Counted from the stretch's first letter, positions 1 to 9,183 are shown. The stretch: DNA of 64,000 bases from Cellvibrio sp. KY-YJ-3 (GCF_008806955.1 NZ_CP031727.1:2122001-2186000); one strand, 5' to 3'. The notes: generated by a model not told the origin, from the sequence alone. Translations and numbers: made by a program.

Positions 1-1665
1 CGTGTTAACGCCGCCGAGCAATTAATGGCGCTCGACCCAGCGCAGGGCCCACGCATTATTTTGGCGACCAATATTGCTGAAACTTCATTGACGATTGCCG
101 ATGTCACACTGGTGATTGATTCGGGTTTGGCGCGCCGCGCTGATTACGAACAGCGCACTGGCGTTACTCGCTTACGCAACACACGCATCAGCATGGCCAG
201 CGCCGAACAGCGGCGCGGTCGTGCGGGGCGCGTGCAAGCCGGCCACTGTATTCGTCTCTGGTCGCAAGACCAGCCGCTCGCCGCTGCGGATTTACCGGAA
301 ATTCGCGCGACGGACTACCTTCCGCTGATGTTGCGCATCGCCCACTGGGGCAGCCCCGCCCAATCCTTACCTTGGCTTGAAGCACCGAATGCGCTGGCAT
401 TAGCTTTTGCGCAGCAACAATTGCAAAAAATGCAGCTGCTGGATGAACAGGGCGTAATTACCCCTGCGGGTGAAAAAGTCAGCGCGCTGGGTACTCACCC
501 GCGCATTGCCGCGTTTTTGTTGCTGCATAAAAATGTGATCGCCACTTCATCTCTATTGCTCGCTTTGGCGTTACATTTTGAATTGGCGGGCGATCAGGAT
601 CTGGAGCAGTGGCTTGCAGATGCGGCGCAAGAATTAAAACGCAATCACCACTGGCAGCGACAACAAAAACGTTGGCTTTCGGTATTGGCGCTGCAGGAAG
701 AAAATGCCGCAATCGATTCGTTATTGATTGCGCGGGCGTTCAGTGATCGTATCGGTTTTAAACAGGAGTCTGGCCGCTACCGTTTAAATTCGGGCATGAG
801 TGTGGAGCCGCAGGGAAATTTGGAATCCAATTGGGCGGTGTTTTTACTCATCAATACCAAGCCCAAAAGTCACTCGGGTATTGGTCTCGCCTTATCACTT
901 GCGCAGGCGCAACAGCGCGAGTTAAGTCAGTTGAACCAAAGCATGGTTTTCAAACAGCAGCGCTGGCAAGAGCACAGCTGTTGGACCATGGGCGGTGTGG
1001 TTATCGACGAGCAGTTTCAACCCATTGACTCTACAGAGTTGAGCGCAAAATTGGTGGCCCATGTTCAACAGCTTGCGCGCGAAAAAAGTTTAGCGCAACT
1101 ATCATGGAGTGACAGCGCACGCGCTTTACTCGAACGTGCACGATTATTAAATACACATCAGTTGTTGGATTGTCTCGCACTGGACGATGCGTCACTTATC
1201 GAGAAGATGCCGCAGTGGCTATCACCCTTTTTGAATGAAAGCACACAACTGGAACGCTTGCCGCTGCGTGAAGCGTTGGAATTTTATTTGGGATATGAAC
1301 AGTGCCAAAAAATTGCGCAGCTGTTGCCCGATAAAATTACTTTACCCAGCGGGCGCAGTGTAACTATTGAGTTTACCAGTGAAGGCAGCGCGCAAATCTC
1401 GGCCAAGTTGCAGGAGTTTTTTGGCTGCGAACAGTTGCAACTGGGTAATGGCAAAATCCCGCTAAAAATCCATTTGCTTTCACCCAATGGCAGCCCGCTC
1501 GCCATTACCACTAATTTGCAAACCTTTTGGCAGCAGGCCTACCCCGAGGTACGCAAAGAAATGCGCGGCCGCTACCCACGCCACCCCTGGCCGGAAAATC
1601 CGCTGGAACACGAGGCGACTGCACTAACCAAGCGAAAATTAGCGCAGCAGCAAGTGCCGCAATAA
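1..1665 (+). CDS. hrpB: ATP-dependent RNA helicase HrpB, 3' part (5' end outside window)
   Basis: The reading frame is open from base 1, so the first in-frame ATG at 25 is internal and the gene begins upstream of the window. About 554 residues are present out of roughly 820 usual for HrpB. The visible part starts in helicase domain 2, with the ATNIAETSLTI segment (motif V region) and QRRGRAGR (motif VI, arginine finger). It continues through the HA2-like helical region and ends in the conserved HrpB C-terminal domain with the RYPRHPWPENP stretch. HrpB is a cytoplasmic DEAH-box helicase. Its role in most bacteria is unclear, though RNA processing and surface traits have been reported in some. 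It converges on the dioxygenase-like gene, with 23 bases between them and no obvious hairpin. Confidence 0.93.
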   Translation, partial: RVNAAEQLMALDPAQGPRIILATNIAETSLTIADVTLVIDSGLARRADYEQRTGVTRLRNTRISMASAEQRRGRAGRVQAGHCIRLWSQDQPLAAADLPEIRATDYLPLMLRIAHWGSPAQSLPWLEAPNALALAFAQQQLQKMQLLDEQGVITPAGEKVSALGTHPRIAAFLLLHKNVIATSSLLLALALHFELAGDQDLEQWLADAAQELKRNHHWQRQQKRWLSVLALQEENAAIDSLLIARAFSDRIGFKQESGRYRLNSGMSVEPQGNLESNWAVFLLINTKPKSHSGIGLALSLAQAQQRELSQLNQSMVFKQQRWQEHSCWTMGGVVIDEQFQPIDSTELSAKLVAHVQQLAREKSLAQLSWSDSARALLERARLLNTHQLLDCLALDDASLIEKMPQWLSPFLNESTQLERLPLREALEFYLGYEQCQKIAQLLPDKITLPSGRSVTIEFTSEGSAQISAKLQEFFGCEQLQLGNGKIPLKIHLLSPNGSPLAITTNLQTFWQQAYPEVRKEMRGRYPRHPWPENPLEHEATALTKRKLAQQQVPQ

Positions 1666-1688
1666 TTTCCCGGGCTGGATGGGTTTCG

Positions 1689-2537
1689 CTACACCGAGAT
1701 ACCCACTTCCAGCTCCGCAACATAGCCCTCTTCTACACTTCCGGTCACCGTTGCTAATTGATATTCCACTCCATCGCTAAATACATTGTCTGCGGCAAAA
1801 CTGGTTACGGAAGTATTTTGCCCCTTGGTATAAAGCGAAGAATTATAAACAGCAGTTGTTACTGCGGCGGGAAATGCCATTTGTGAAATGGCAGTGGACT
1901 GCGCGGTGCTGCTGTAAGTGGTTAGGAAAATCTGAAAGTGAATGTGAGTGATGCGCCCTGCATACCAACCGGGGTAGATGGTAGTGAAATGGGCCACGCC
2001 ATTGGTGTCGGTGTACTGAATGCCGCGACAATAGGTTTGGCCAGCTTGCCCGGCGTTATTGTTGGTGGAATATCCCGAGTACAAACCGTCTTTATCACAG
2101 TGCCAGATATACACATATGCCGAAACCGGACTGCAATTGTTATTGACATTCACCAATTTTAATTTGACTTGCAAGGGCACACCGGTTTTATCCTCTGCGA
2201 TATTTTCACGCAGTACCAGTGAATTATTTAGTAGGGTTGATAATGGAAAGGGACCAATGGTCTCGGTGGGAATTAATGTACAACTGCCCGAGCTGCTACT
2301 GGTTGCGGCGTTGGTGCTTGTTGAGCTAATACTGGCGGTGGATGCAGTAGAGCTACTGCTGGTGCTGCTATTACTTGAGCCTCCACCACAACTGATTAAA
2401 CCGGTAGCGCCCATAAGGCTAAATAGTCCAAGTGTACCAAGCGTTTTACGACGGTCGCTATCGACTGTACTTTTCGCTGTATTTGCATTGCTATTTGTAT
2501 TTCCGTTTCTGTCCTGCTGGTTCGGCTGCTGATGCAT
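1689..2537 (-). CDS. Intradiol ring-cleavage dioxygenase-like lipoprotein
   Basis: The 282-residue protein has a polar Q/N-rich start, a twin Arg in SDRRKTLG, a hydrophobic stretch, and a lipobox-like LISC followed by GGG and a long Ser/Thr linker (about residues 50-85). The rest matches the intradiol dioxygenase fold: TETIGPFP near the start of the domain, YIWHCDKDGLYSGYS, and YPGWYAGRITHIHFQ, which would supply the Tyr/His iron ligands. Characterised relatives cleave catechol or protocatechuate in the cytoplasm. The export signal and linker suggest a membrane-anchored, outward-facing enzyme, possibly acting on plant phenolics; that substrate is inference. No aromatic catabolism genes lie nearby. 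Family assignment is fairly sure, activity is not. Confidence 0.82.
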   Translation of the reverse strand: MHQQPNQQDRNGNTNSNANTAKSTVDSDRRKTLGTLGLFSLMGATGLISCGGGSSNSSTSSSSTASTASISSTSTNAATSSSSGSCTLIPTETIGPFPLSTLLNNSLVLRENIAEDKTGVPLQVKLKLVNVNNNCSPVSAYVYIWHCDKDGLYSGYSTNNNAGQAGQTYCRGIQYTDTNGVAHFTTIYPGWYAGRITHIHFQIFLTTYSSTAQSTAISQMAFPAAVTTAVYNSSLYTKGQNTSVTSFAADNVFSDGVEYQLATVTGSVEEGYVAELEVGISV

Positions 2538-2661
2538 AATTATTTTCCTGTGCTGATAAGTAGTGGCTGTTGTTAGCAGTAGCGCTTAATGGCGCAACTG
2601 TTATTGACAACAACTATGACCAGATTCCGAAAAGCTTGTTATGGGCAGATTGTGAAAGCAA

Positions 2662-2680
2662 TTTGCATAATTTGTGCAAA
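2662..2680. promoter_or_regulatory. Possible operator dyad upstream of the dioxygenase-like gene
   Basis: TTTGCA, 7 bases, TGCAAA forms a perfect 6-bp dyad about 125 bases upstream of the dioxygenase-like start. A second TGTGCAAAAA follows at about 2690-2699. This could be a repressor or activator site, but no cognate regulator is identified. Confidence 0.3.
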
Positions 2681-2828
2681 CTTTATGACTGTGCAAAAAC
2701 TATGGAACTTGATGGGGCGCGGGAAAAAGAGCAAGAAAAGTCAGTTTTTTGCGCAGTTTCTTACCTGGGTTCTTGCGAATGGGAGGGGACATCGCGCCGT
2801 CCGTGGCGCCGGTGTATCGTCAACTGTA

Positions 2829-3491
2829 TCAAGGCAGTTGCAGGCGATAGCCAACACCGTAAACCGAATGAATCAAATCGTCGCTGCAAATGGGCAGTAA
2901 TTTTTTTCGCAACTTGGTGATGTGAGAATCCATGGTTCTATCACTCACAATGCGGTGGTCGGTGTAGGCATTTTTGAGCAATACATCGCGTGAAATAACA
3001 CGCTGCTTGTTAAGCAGCAATGTTTCCAAAATGCGAAACTCAATACTGGTTAATTCAACACATTGATCACCAACGCAGGCATATTGGCGCTCTTTATCCA
3101 AACGAAAGCCGGTGTCTTGTTGCTCGTCAGTTTTATTGCTGCGGCGCAATACAGCTTTTACGCGTGCAATTACTTCGCGTGGACTAAAGGGTTTGCAAAT
3201 GTAATCGTCGGCGCCCAATTCCAAACCGAGCAATCGGTCTATTTCTTCCACTTTTGCGGTAGTCATAATTATGGGCACTTGCGAGGTTTTGCGAACCTCT
3301 TGGCAAATACTTAAACCATCGCGATTGGGGAGCATTAAATCCAGTAATACCAAATCCCATTTTTCATTGAGTATTTTTTGCAGCGCCACCTCGCCATCAC
3401 TGACCAGTGTAGCGGTAAAGTTTTCACTGACTAAATAATCTTGCAGTATTTCACCCAGATCAATTTCATCTTCAACAATTAATATATTCAT
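2829..3491 (-). CDS. OmpR/PhoB-family response regulator
   Basis: The 220-residue protein has a receiver domain (1-115) and a winged-helix DNA-binding domain (125-220). The acidic pocket is at VEDE near the N-terminus. The phosphoacceptor is Asp51 in LVLLDLMLP, and the switch Thr and the Lys in CKPFSP are present. The C-terminal half has the typical LTSIEFRILETLL and VYGVGYRL segments. The start overlaps the last four bases of the sensor kinase gene (ATGA), so the pair is translationally coupled. It resembles BaeR/RstA-type regulators, but target genes cannot be named from the sequence. Confidence 0.93.
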   Translation of the reverse strand: MNILIVEDEIDLGEILQDYLVSENFTATLVSDGEVALQKILNEKWDLVLLDLMLPNRDGLSICQEVRKTSQVPIIMTTAKVEEIDRLLGLELGADDYICKPFSPREVIARVKAVLRRSNKTDEQQDTGFRLDKERQYACVGDQCVELTSIEFRILETLLLNKQRVISRDVLLKNAYTDHRIVSDRTMDSHITKLRKKLLPICSDDLIHSVYGVGYRLQLP

Positions 3492-5032
3492 GCGGATTCC
3501 TGCAGAGGTAAATAAACAGATACTTTCAGGCCGCCCAACTCGCTGTTAGCAATGTCAATGCAGCCTTCGTGGGCTTCACAAATGTTTCGACAAATACTCA
3601 GACCTAAACCTGCGCCACCGGTTTCACGGCTGCGTGATGATTCGGCACGATAGAGTCGCTCAAATAATTTTTCATGTAACGTTGGGTCTACACCCGGTGC
3701 CGAATCTTCAATCATAAATACTGCATGGGCTTTATTGTTCTTTACCGCAGTATCGAGTTGCACACGAATAGTGCCGGGACTTTGCGTGTAATTAATGCTG
3801 TTGTTAAACAAATTTAAAAACAGCTGGTGCAAACGTTCGGGATCGGCAAAGGCAAGCAGGGGATTTTTGGGTGTTTTTAATTCCAGCGAAAGCCCTTGTT
3901 GCGTGGCTTTATCCTGCAGGGAAACCCTGATTTCCTCGATAATTTCTCCTAAATCGCACTCGCGTTTGCGATAACTCATGGCACCTATATCGGTGAGCGA
4001 GAGGTGATACAAATCGTTTACCAGATTGGCGAGGCGCTCAGCATGTTTTTGCAGGCGGGTAATCGCTTTTGCATCAAACTTGCGCACGCCGTCTTCCAGT
4101 GCTTCCAAATCTGCTTTGAGCACCGCGAGCGGGGTACGCAATTCGTGAGAAATATCCGCAACCCAGCGTTTGCGTGCCTGTTCACTTTGCGCCAGGGTGT
4201 GGGCTAAGTGATTAAGGTGTTCGGCCAGGGTAGAAATTTCATCCTGACCTTTGCTTTGCAAGCGCTGGGTGTAATCGCCACTGCTTAAGCGCTGCACGTG
4301 AGTCGCTAGTTTTTTTACCCGCTGGGTTAACAAATAGGACAGCGGAATAGCGCAGAAAAGTGCAATTGCCAGTGCAACCAGTGCAGTTAATAAAAAATGC
4401 TGTTGCTGGCGTTTGGCGAATTCATTGTCGCGCAAGTCGCGCAATGCCGGATTCATCGGCGTACCGAGATAACCTACTACTTTTTTTTCACCATCGATTG
4501 TAAGTATCAAGTCGTTAAAAAAATAAGTTTCATTGCGCCACTTTTTACCACTGAGTAAATTTTTGTCGGCATCCAACAAAATAAAACGTTTGAAGGGTTG
4601 ATGACGCAAAAAATCATCGGGACGCACGGGGCGGTCGCGATCATCACGACGATTCTCCTGGGTGTTGCGACGCAACAGAAAAGATTGCAGCGCATCGGTA
4701 TTATCGTCCGGTGCGAAGGAGGGATTTATCTCTGGCGGCAGTGGCAGCGGAATAGGGCGCTCATTGCGCTGCCGCCAGGTGGTGGAATATTGCCAGACAA
4801 ACATTTGCCAAAAATGACGATTATTTTTGAAGCTATCCCAGTTTCCATAGAGTGCATAGTGATGCTCTAGGGCGTTGATTAATTTGGCGTTGCGCGCCGC
4901 TTCTTTTTGCTCCATGTAATTATTGAAGCTGTGCTCAAAACTCAAGCGTGAGTAAAGGTAAAGCCCGCCGGTTAACAGCAGCGCAAATAGCGCAAAGGCG
5001 GCAAATAATTGGACACGTAAATTAAACTTCAC
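3488..5032 (-). CDS. Membrane sensor histidine kinase (BaeS-like)
   Basis: I place the start at GTG 5032, giving 514 residues beginning VKFNLRVQLF directly before the first membrane helix. A GAAGG stretch lies 11 bases upstream. The frame stays open to 5206, but that extra N-terminus is Arg/Cys-rich and unlike the family. Order of parts: TM1 (about 8-28), a periplasmic region of about 150 residues rich in Arg/Asp, TM2, HAMP, HisKA with the H-box DISHELRTPL, and HATPase_c with N, G1 and G2 boxes (NNSINYTQ, GAGLGLSICRN). It should phosphorylate the response regulator encoded by the overlapping next gene. The signal sensed is unknown. Confidence 0.9.
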   Translation of the reverse strand: MKFNLRVQLFAAFALFALLLTGGLYLYSRLSFEHSFNNYMEQKEAARNAKLINALEHHYALYGNWDSFKNNRHFWQMFVWQYSTTWRQRNERPIPLPLPPEINPSFAPDDNTDALQSFLLRRNTQENRRDDRDRPVRPDDFLRHQPFKRFILLDADKNLLSGKKWRNETYFFNDLILTIDGEKKVVGYLGTPMNPALRDLRDNEFAKRQQQHFLLTALVALAIALFCAIPLSYLLTQRVKKLATHVQRLSSGDYTQRLQSKGQDEISTLAEHLNHLAHTLAQSEQARKRWVADISHELRTPLAVLKADLEALEDGVRKFDAKAITRLQKHAERLANLVNDLYHLSLTDIGAMSYRKRECDLGEIIEEIRVSLQDKATQQGLSLELKTPKNPLLAFADPERLHQLFLNLFNNSINYTQSPGTIRVQLDTAVKNNKAHAVFMIEDSAPGVDPTLHEKLFERLYRAESSRSRETGGAGLGLSICRNICEAHEGCIDIANSELGGLKVSVYLPLQESA

Positions 5033-5245
5033 AGCAACGAATACCTTCAAAGGGCGGGAGAGACAGCGAACAGACTTATCACAGAATAAGCAAAAACCGC
5101 GATTTGGCAATCGCCCCCGATTGGCCTGCAGCGGTCGGCTAGGGTAAAATGGCAATACTTGAGCAAAATACTCGGATATACCGACCTTGCCCAGTTGCCC
5201 CCTCATTCCCAGAAGACATCCCTAAAGATCATCGAGGTAGTTAAG

Positions 5246-5563
5246 ATGGACGTGTTAGATACAATCAAGCAGCAAATTAGTGACAATGCTGTGATCCTTT
5301 ACATGAAGGGTTCACCCAGCGCGCCGCAGTGCGGCTTTTCTATGCGTGCGTCACAAGCACTCATGGCCTGCGGCCAGCGCTTCGCCTATGTGGACATTTT
5401 GACCAATCCGGATATTCGCTCTGAATTGCCAAAATTTGCTAACTGGCCAACCTTCCCGCAACTGTGGGTTAAGGGTGAGTTGATCGGTGGTTGCGACATC
5501 ATCACCGAAATGCACGAGAAGGGTGAATTAAAACCTTTGATCGATGCGGCGGTTGCCGCTTAA
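5246..5563 (+). CDS. grxD: Monothiol glutaredoxin GrxD
   Basis: The 105-residue protein carries the monothiol CGFS active site in SAPQCGFSMRASQ and the WPTFPQLWVKGELIGGCDI glutathione-binding region. Members of this family carry [2Fe-2S] clusters with glutathione and BolA partners and deliver them in the cytoplasm. The chosen ATG at 5246 follows a GAGG ribosome site at 5234-5237. An in-frame ATG at 5159 would add a 29-residue tail absent from the family. It diverges from the two-component genes and is followed by a clear terminator. Confidence 0.97.
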   Translation: MDVLDTIKQQISDNAVILYMKGSPSAPQCGFSMRASQALMACGQRFAYVDILTNPDIRSELPKFANWPTFPQLWVKGELIGGCDIITEMHEKGELKPLIDAAVAA

Positions 5564-5586
5564 TTAGTTAAGTGGTATTACCCTTG

Positions 5587-5618
5587 GCCCGGCGACGCAC
5601 TGCCGGGCTTTGTATTTT
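5587..5618 (+). terminator. Rho-independent terminator after grxD
   Basis: GCCCGGC (5587-5593), an 8-base loop and GCCGGGC (5602-5608), followed by a T-rich run. Confidence 0.85.
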
Positions 5619-5636
5619 GCACCCATTTGCGGTGTG

Positions 5637-5942
5637 TTATTGCAGGGCAAAATAGACCAGTGCTACTGCGCCTATCAAACTCAGCCCACACATAATCAAC
5701 CCTGTCATGCGTTGCCGTGCACGGCGTTGATCATCATTATCGTCGCGCAGTTGATGGGCGCGCCAGGCAATGTCTTTGGACTTGAGCAGCTTGTCGCGTA
5801 TCTGGTTCAGTGCCGTCATCTCATCCACCAATTGTTGATCTGGTGTCTGTTGATGTTGTTTTTCCAGTTGTTTTAATTGGTGATCCAGCTGCACGAGTTT
5901 GGCATCCAGGGCGGCGGATATCTGGCGAATTTGCATAATCAA
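5637..5942 (-). CDS. Small coiled-coil protein with a C-terminal membrane helix
   Basis: This 101-residue protein is not a family I recognise. Residues 1-50 are Gln/Leu-rich with a heptad-like pattern (LDHQLKQLEKQHQQ). A basic patch follows (DDQRRARQRM), then one hydrophobic helix (about 80-99) ending at the C-terminus. This is a tail-anchored layout with the coiled coil predicted in the cytoplasm. It is convergent with grxD and separated from it by the terminator. It could be a scaffold or envelope-associated factor, but nothing in the sequence shows which. Confidence 0.7.
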   Translation of the reverse strand: MIMQIRQISAALDAKLVQLDHQLKQLEKQHQQTPDQQLVDEMTALNQIRDKLLKSKDIAWRAHQLRDDNDDQRRARQRMTGLIMCGLSLIGAVALVYFALQ

Positions 5943-6082
5943 AGCTCAAAATAGTGGCTGCTCAACCTTAGCAGAATTGCACCGGCTTTGCTGTTAGCGC
6001 AAGGCTGTCATCCGGTAAATCGGCTGGCCCTCTGAAAAACCAAAAAAAAATAATCGCCTAGGGCGAAAACCTAATAAAATAC

Positions 6083-6110
6083 TTTAACTGTATTGGCGCT
6101 GTGCTATAAA
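6083..6110 (+). promoter_or_regulatory. Possible corA promoter
   Basis: TTTAAC, 16 bases, TATAAA lies about 80 bases before the corA start. The leader that follows shows no recognisable magnesium riboswitch. Weak call based only on box similarity. Confidence 0.35.
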
Positions 6111-6187
6111 GCCGCCCTAAAACCGCTCGCCCGACTATGACGTAGGGGGAGATACCTTAGGCCTTGAGCTGCAGGAGATGAACAACG

Positions 6188-7144
6188 ATGTTAAGAATGT
6201 TTAAAGTTCAAGGTAATACCCTGCGAGAGGATAAGGAGTCGGATGAAAGCCCGCGCTTGGCATTGAATAATGCGCTCTGGATTGATGCCCACGAACCCTC
6301 CGACGAAGAGCGCGATGAGCTGAACGGCTTCTTACGTGCCGAACTACCTGAGTCAGATGATGTTGAAGAGATTGAGTTCTCGGCGCGCTACTTTCAGGAC
6401 AGCGTAGGTATTCACGTGCACTCCCTGTTCCTTGCTCCCGGTGAATCTGGCCGCCACAGCACTGCTACGGTTGCATTTATTCTGCAAGAGAAACGTTTGA
6501 TCAGTGTGCGCGATGGCGACCTAGCGGATTTCCGTCTGTTGCGTATGCGCGCCCGCGCCGGTCAGGTGCAAGTGGCGTCCCCCCAGGATTTGCTGGTGAC
6601 CATGTTTGAGCAGAAAGTGGAAAACCTCGCTGATGCCCTAGAGGATATCCATCGCAAACTCGAAGATGTGAGCCATATGGTGCTGGAGGATGAGGACGCC
6701 GAGCTGGAAGATGCCATCGATAAACTGGCAAAACTGGAAGACAGTAACGGTAAGATTCGTCTGTGTTTGATGGATACCCAGCGCTCCATTTCTTTTTTGC
6801 AGCGCCATTTGCGCGAGTCGTTTGAGTTGCAGGAAACGGCACGGGAGATTAAACGCGATGTGGATACCCTGATGTCGCACACCGCGTTTTTGTTCGACAA
6901 GATTAACTTCCTGATGGACTCCACCCAGGGTTTTATCAATATTGAACAAAACCAGATTATTAAAATTTTCTCCATTGCCGCGATGGTGTTCCTGCCGCCT
7001 ACCGTGGTAGCCAGCGCTTATGGGATGAACTTTGAGTACATTCCCCATACTGACTGGAAATACGGTTTTGTAGTCGCAGTAGTATTGATGTTGCTTTCGG
7101 CGGTCTTGCCCTATTGGTATTTCAAGCGCAAAGATTGGCTCTGA
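6188..7144 (+). CDS. corA: CorA-family divalent metal ion channel
   Basis: The 318-residue protein has a soluble N-terminal domain, a long helical region and two C-terminal membrane helices. The diagnostic GMN motif sits in AYGMNFEYIPH at the end of TM1. TM2 ends in the basic YFKRKDWL tail, which faces the cytoplasm. CorA forms a pentamer in the inner membrane and admits Mg2+ (also Co2+ and Ni2+). An AGGAG ribosome site lies about 10 bases upstream of ATG 6188. It is transcribed alone and ends at a strong hairpin. Confidence 0.95.
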   Translation: MLRMFKVQGNTLREDKESDESPRLALNNALWIDAHEPSDEERDELNGFLRAELPESDDVEEIEFSARYFQDSVGIHVHSLFLAPGESGRHSTATVAFILQEKRLISVRDGDLADFRLLRMRARAGQVQVASPQDLLVTMFEQKVENLADALEDIHRKLEDVSHMVLEDEDAELEDAIDKLAKLEDSNGKIRLCLMDTQRSISFLQRHLRESFELQETAREIKRDVDTLMSHTAFLFDKINFLMDSTQGFINIEQNQIIKIFSIAAMVFLPPTVVASAYGMNFEYIPHTDWKYGFVVAVVLMLLSAVLPYWYFKRKDWL

Positions 7145-7165
7145 TAAGCCCCATGGTTACCAATA

Positions 7166-7204
7166 AAAACGCCACAGTGAGTGATCGCTGTGGCGTTTTT
7201 TTTG
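7166..7204. terminator. Bidirectional terminator between corA and the small basic protein gene
   Basis: AAAAACGCCACAG, a 10-base loop, then CTGTGGCGTTTTT and further T residues. The A-run on the left and T-run on the right suit convergent genes. Confidence 0.92.
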
Positions 7205-7234
7205 CGCTATTAGCGCTTAAATTGTTGCGAATGC

Positions 7235-7552
7235 TTACTCCTCGACCCACTCCCAGCGCAGGGGTTGACCAAAATCGTCGAGAATCACTTTTTTGCGTGG
7301 GCGCATTTTTTTTGTTTTTTGTGCCAGTTGCGGTTTTTTGCGCGCCTCGATGGCTGCAACTACTTCCGGCAGTGGTGTGCGATCCTCTTGGCCGCTGCCA
7401 TCAAAGATACTGATCAATGGTCCATTGGCATCGGCGCGGCCACTTAAACCGCGCGGCACTTCATTTACCTGACCGCCATGGGTCAGAAATTCCTGGATTT
7501 GCGCTTCCAGTTCCTGATGCAATTGGCGACGAGTTTTGGTTGGTTTGATCAT
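7235..7552 (-). CDS. Small basic protein, possibly SutA-like RNA polymerase partner
   Basis: The 105-residue protein is highly charged, with a helical N-terminus, the motif EFLTHGGQVNEVPRG, a variable middle and a Lys/Arg-rich stretch (KKPQLAQKTKKMRPRKK) before an acidic-aromatic end (LRWEWVEE). The motif recalls, from memory, the conserved core of pseudomonad SutA, which binds RNA polymerase in slow-growing cells. The acidic SutA N-terminus is missing and overall similarity looks limited, so the link is tentative. It diverges from queE. Confidence 0.65.
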   Translation of the reverse strand: MIKPTKTRRQLHQELEAQIQEFLTHGGQVNEVPRGLSGRADANGPLISIFDGSGQEDRTPLPEVVAAIEARKKPQLAQKTKKMRPRKKVILDDFGQPLRWEWVEE

Positions 7553-7782
7553 TGAATTCAGAATATTTCAGTTAATAAACGCGATGGGCGGAAAAAACGG
7601 CATCTGCCAGCATAACAGCGCGCCTGACATCAGGGCAAACCTTGCGATGGACTGATCCTCGCATCAGTGGCGGCGTTTGGGGTAAACTGCGCGCCACATT
7701 TACTCGCTGGGCCGCCTGGCTGCACTATCCAACCGGTTCAGGCGCTCTAGTTCATCCCGCCAGCACGCCAGCGTGCAGTCAC

Positions 7783-8451
7783 ATGACCCAAACCAGCACC
7801 ATGACCCAAGCCAGTTTAAAAATTACCGAGATTTTCTATTCGCTGCAGGGCGAATCCAACACTGTGGGTTTGCCCACGGTGTTTGTGCGCCTGACCGGCT
7901 GCCCGCTGCGCTGCGGTTATTGCGATTCTGAATACGCATTTTATGGTGGCGAGCGATTATCCCTTGATGAAATTCTTGCCAAGGTTGCCAGCTTTAATCC
8001 CCGTTACATTTGTGTCACCGGCGGTGAACCGCTCGCCCAGCGTGAATGTTTGACCCTTTTAGGTGCATTGTGTGATGCAGGATACAGCGTATCCCTCGAA
8101 ACCAGTGGCGCCTTGCCGGTGGATGATGTGGACCCGCGGGTGGTGAAAGTCATGGATTTAAAAACCCCCGGTTCCGGTGAGGTAGGGCGCAACCGCTGGG
8201 AAAATATCCCACTTCTGAGTGGGCAGGATCAGGTTAAGTTTGTGATTTGCAGCCGGGAAGACTACGAATGGGCTCGTTTCAAGGTTGATGAACACCAGCT
8301 GGTTGGCCGTGTTGCTGAGGTGTTGTTCTCCCCCAGTTTTGGTCAAGTAACACCGCTTTCACTTGCGGAGTGGATTCTGGCCGATAATTTGCCTGTGCGT
8401 TTCCAACTGCAATTGCACAAGCTGTTGTGGAACGACGTGCCAGGCCACTGA
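7783..8451 (+). CDS. queE: 7-carboxy-7-deazaguanine synthase QueE
   Basis: A radical SAM enzyme that converts 6-carboxytetrahydropterin to 7-carboxy-7-deazaguanine in queuosine and preQ0 synthesis. The cluster-binding motif is TGCPLRCGYCDSEY (Cys-x3-Cys-x2-Cys), preceded by EIFYSLQGES; the TGGEPL segment follows. The start is ambiguous: ATG 7783 gives 222 residues and ATG 7801 gives 216, the latter fitting the usual N-terminus better. Neither has a good ribosome site. The open frame reaches back to 7642, but those 47 residues are unlike the family. queC follows 57 bases downstream. Confidence 0.95.
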   Translation: MTQTSTMTQASLKITEIFYSLQGESNTVGLPTVFVRLTGCPLRCGYCDSEYAFYGGERLSLDEILAKVASFNPRYICVTGGEPLAQRECLTLLGALCDAGYSVSLETSGALPVDDVDPRVVKVMDLKTPGSGEVGRNRWENIPLLSGQDQVKFVICSREDYEWARFKVDEHQLVGRVAEVLFSPSFGQVTPLSLAEWILADNLPVRFQLQLHKLLWNDVPGH

Positions 8452-8508
8452 TTCCTACAAAGTTTCTCATGCCTGGCTAATCCTTTATTTGTTTTGGTTG
8501 ATCGAGTT

Positions 8509-9183
8509 ATGTCGCAAAAAAAAGCAGTAGTTCTTGTCTCCGGTGGTTTGGATTCCACTACCGTGCTCGCCATTGCCCGTAGTGAGGGTTATGCCTGTTA
8601 TTCCATGAGTTTTGATTATGGCCAGCGCCATCGCTCCGAGCTGTTAGCTGCCGAGCGCACCGCCAAGGCGCTGGGCGCAGTGGAACACAAGGTGATTAAG
8701 CTGGATTTACGTGCCATTGGCGGCTCTGCGCTGACTGATGACACTATTGCGGTACCGGAAGAGGAGACCGGCGGTATTCCGGTGACTTATGTACCGGCGC
8801 GCAATACGGTGTTTTTATCTATTGCGCTGGGCTGGGCGGAAGTGCTGGGTTGCGATGATATTTTTATCGGCGTGAATGCGGTGGATTTTTCCGGCTACCC
8901 AGATTGCCGCCCTGAATACATCGCCGCTTATGAAGTGATGGCTAACCTTGCCACTCGCGCGGGCGCTGAGGGCAATAAACTACATATTCGCACACCACTT
9001 ATTCATCTGAGTAAGGGAGACATCATCAAGCAAGGTGTAGCGCTGGGTGTGGATTACGGCCTGACGGTATCCTGTTATCAGGCCAATGATGAAGGCGAGG
9101 CTTGCGGCAAGTGCGATAGTTGTCGCCTACGCAAGCAGGGCTTTGTGCAGGCCGGTATTGCTGATCCCACTCGCTATCAATAA
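8509..9183 (+). CDS. queC: 7-cyano-7-deazaguanine synthase QueC
   Basis: The 224-residue protein has the PP-loop SGGLDSTT near the N-terminus and a C-terminal zinc site [20 protein letters not shown]. QueC uses ATP and ammonia to turn 7-carboxy-7-deazaguanine into preQ0, the step after QueE. ATG 8509 gives the family N-terminus [13 protein letters not shown]; a TTG at 8494 is in frame but unlikely. The queE-queC pair is probably one transcript. queD is not in the window. Confidence 0.97.
   Translation: MSQKKAVVLVSGGLDSTTVLAIARSEGYACYSMSFDYGQRHRSELLAAERTAKALGAVEHKVIKLDLRAIGGSALTDDTIAVPEEETGGIPVTYVPARNTVFLSIALGWAEVLGCDDIFIGVNAVDFSGYPDCRPEYIAAYEVMANLATRAGAEGNKLHIRTPLIHLSKGDIIKQGVALGVDYGLTVSCYQANDEGEACGKCDSCRLRKQGFVQAGIADPTRYQ

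Noticed and set aside
25-27. ATG at 25 as the start of the helicase gene
   Set aside because: The frame is open to base 1 and residues upstream match the helicase; the gene begins outside the window.
2570-2920. Plus-strand open frames between the dioxygenase-like gene and the response regulator gene
   Set aside because: They run into the response regulator gene antisense, with atypical composition and no family features.
7553-7782. Possible preQ1 riboswitch before queE
   Set aside because: No pseudoknot-type hairpin with an A-rich tail could be found in the leader.
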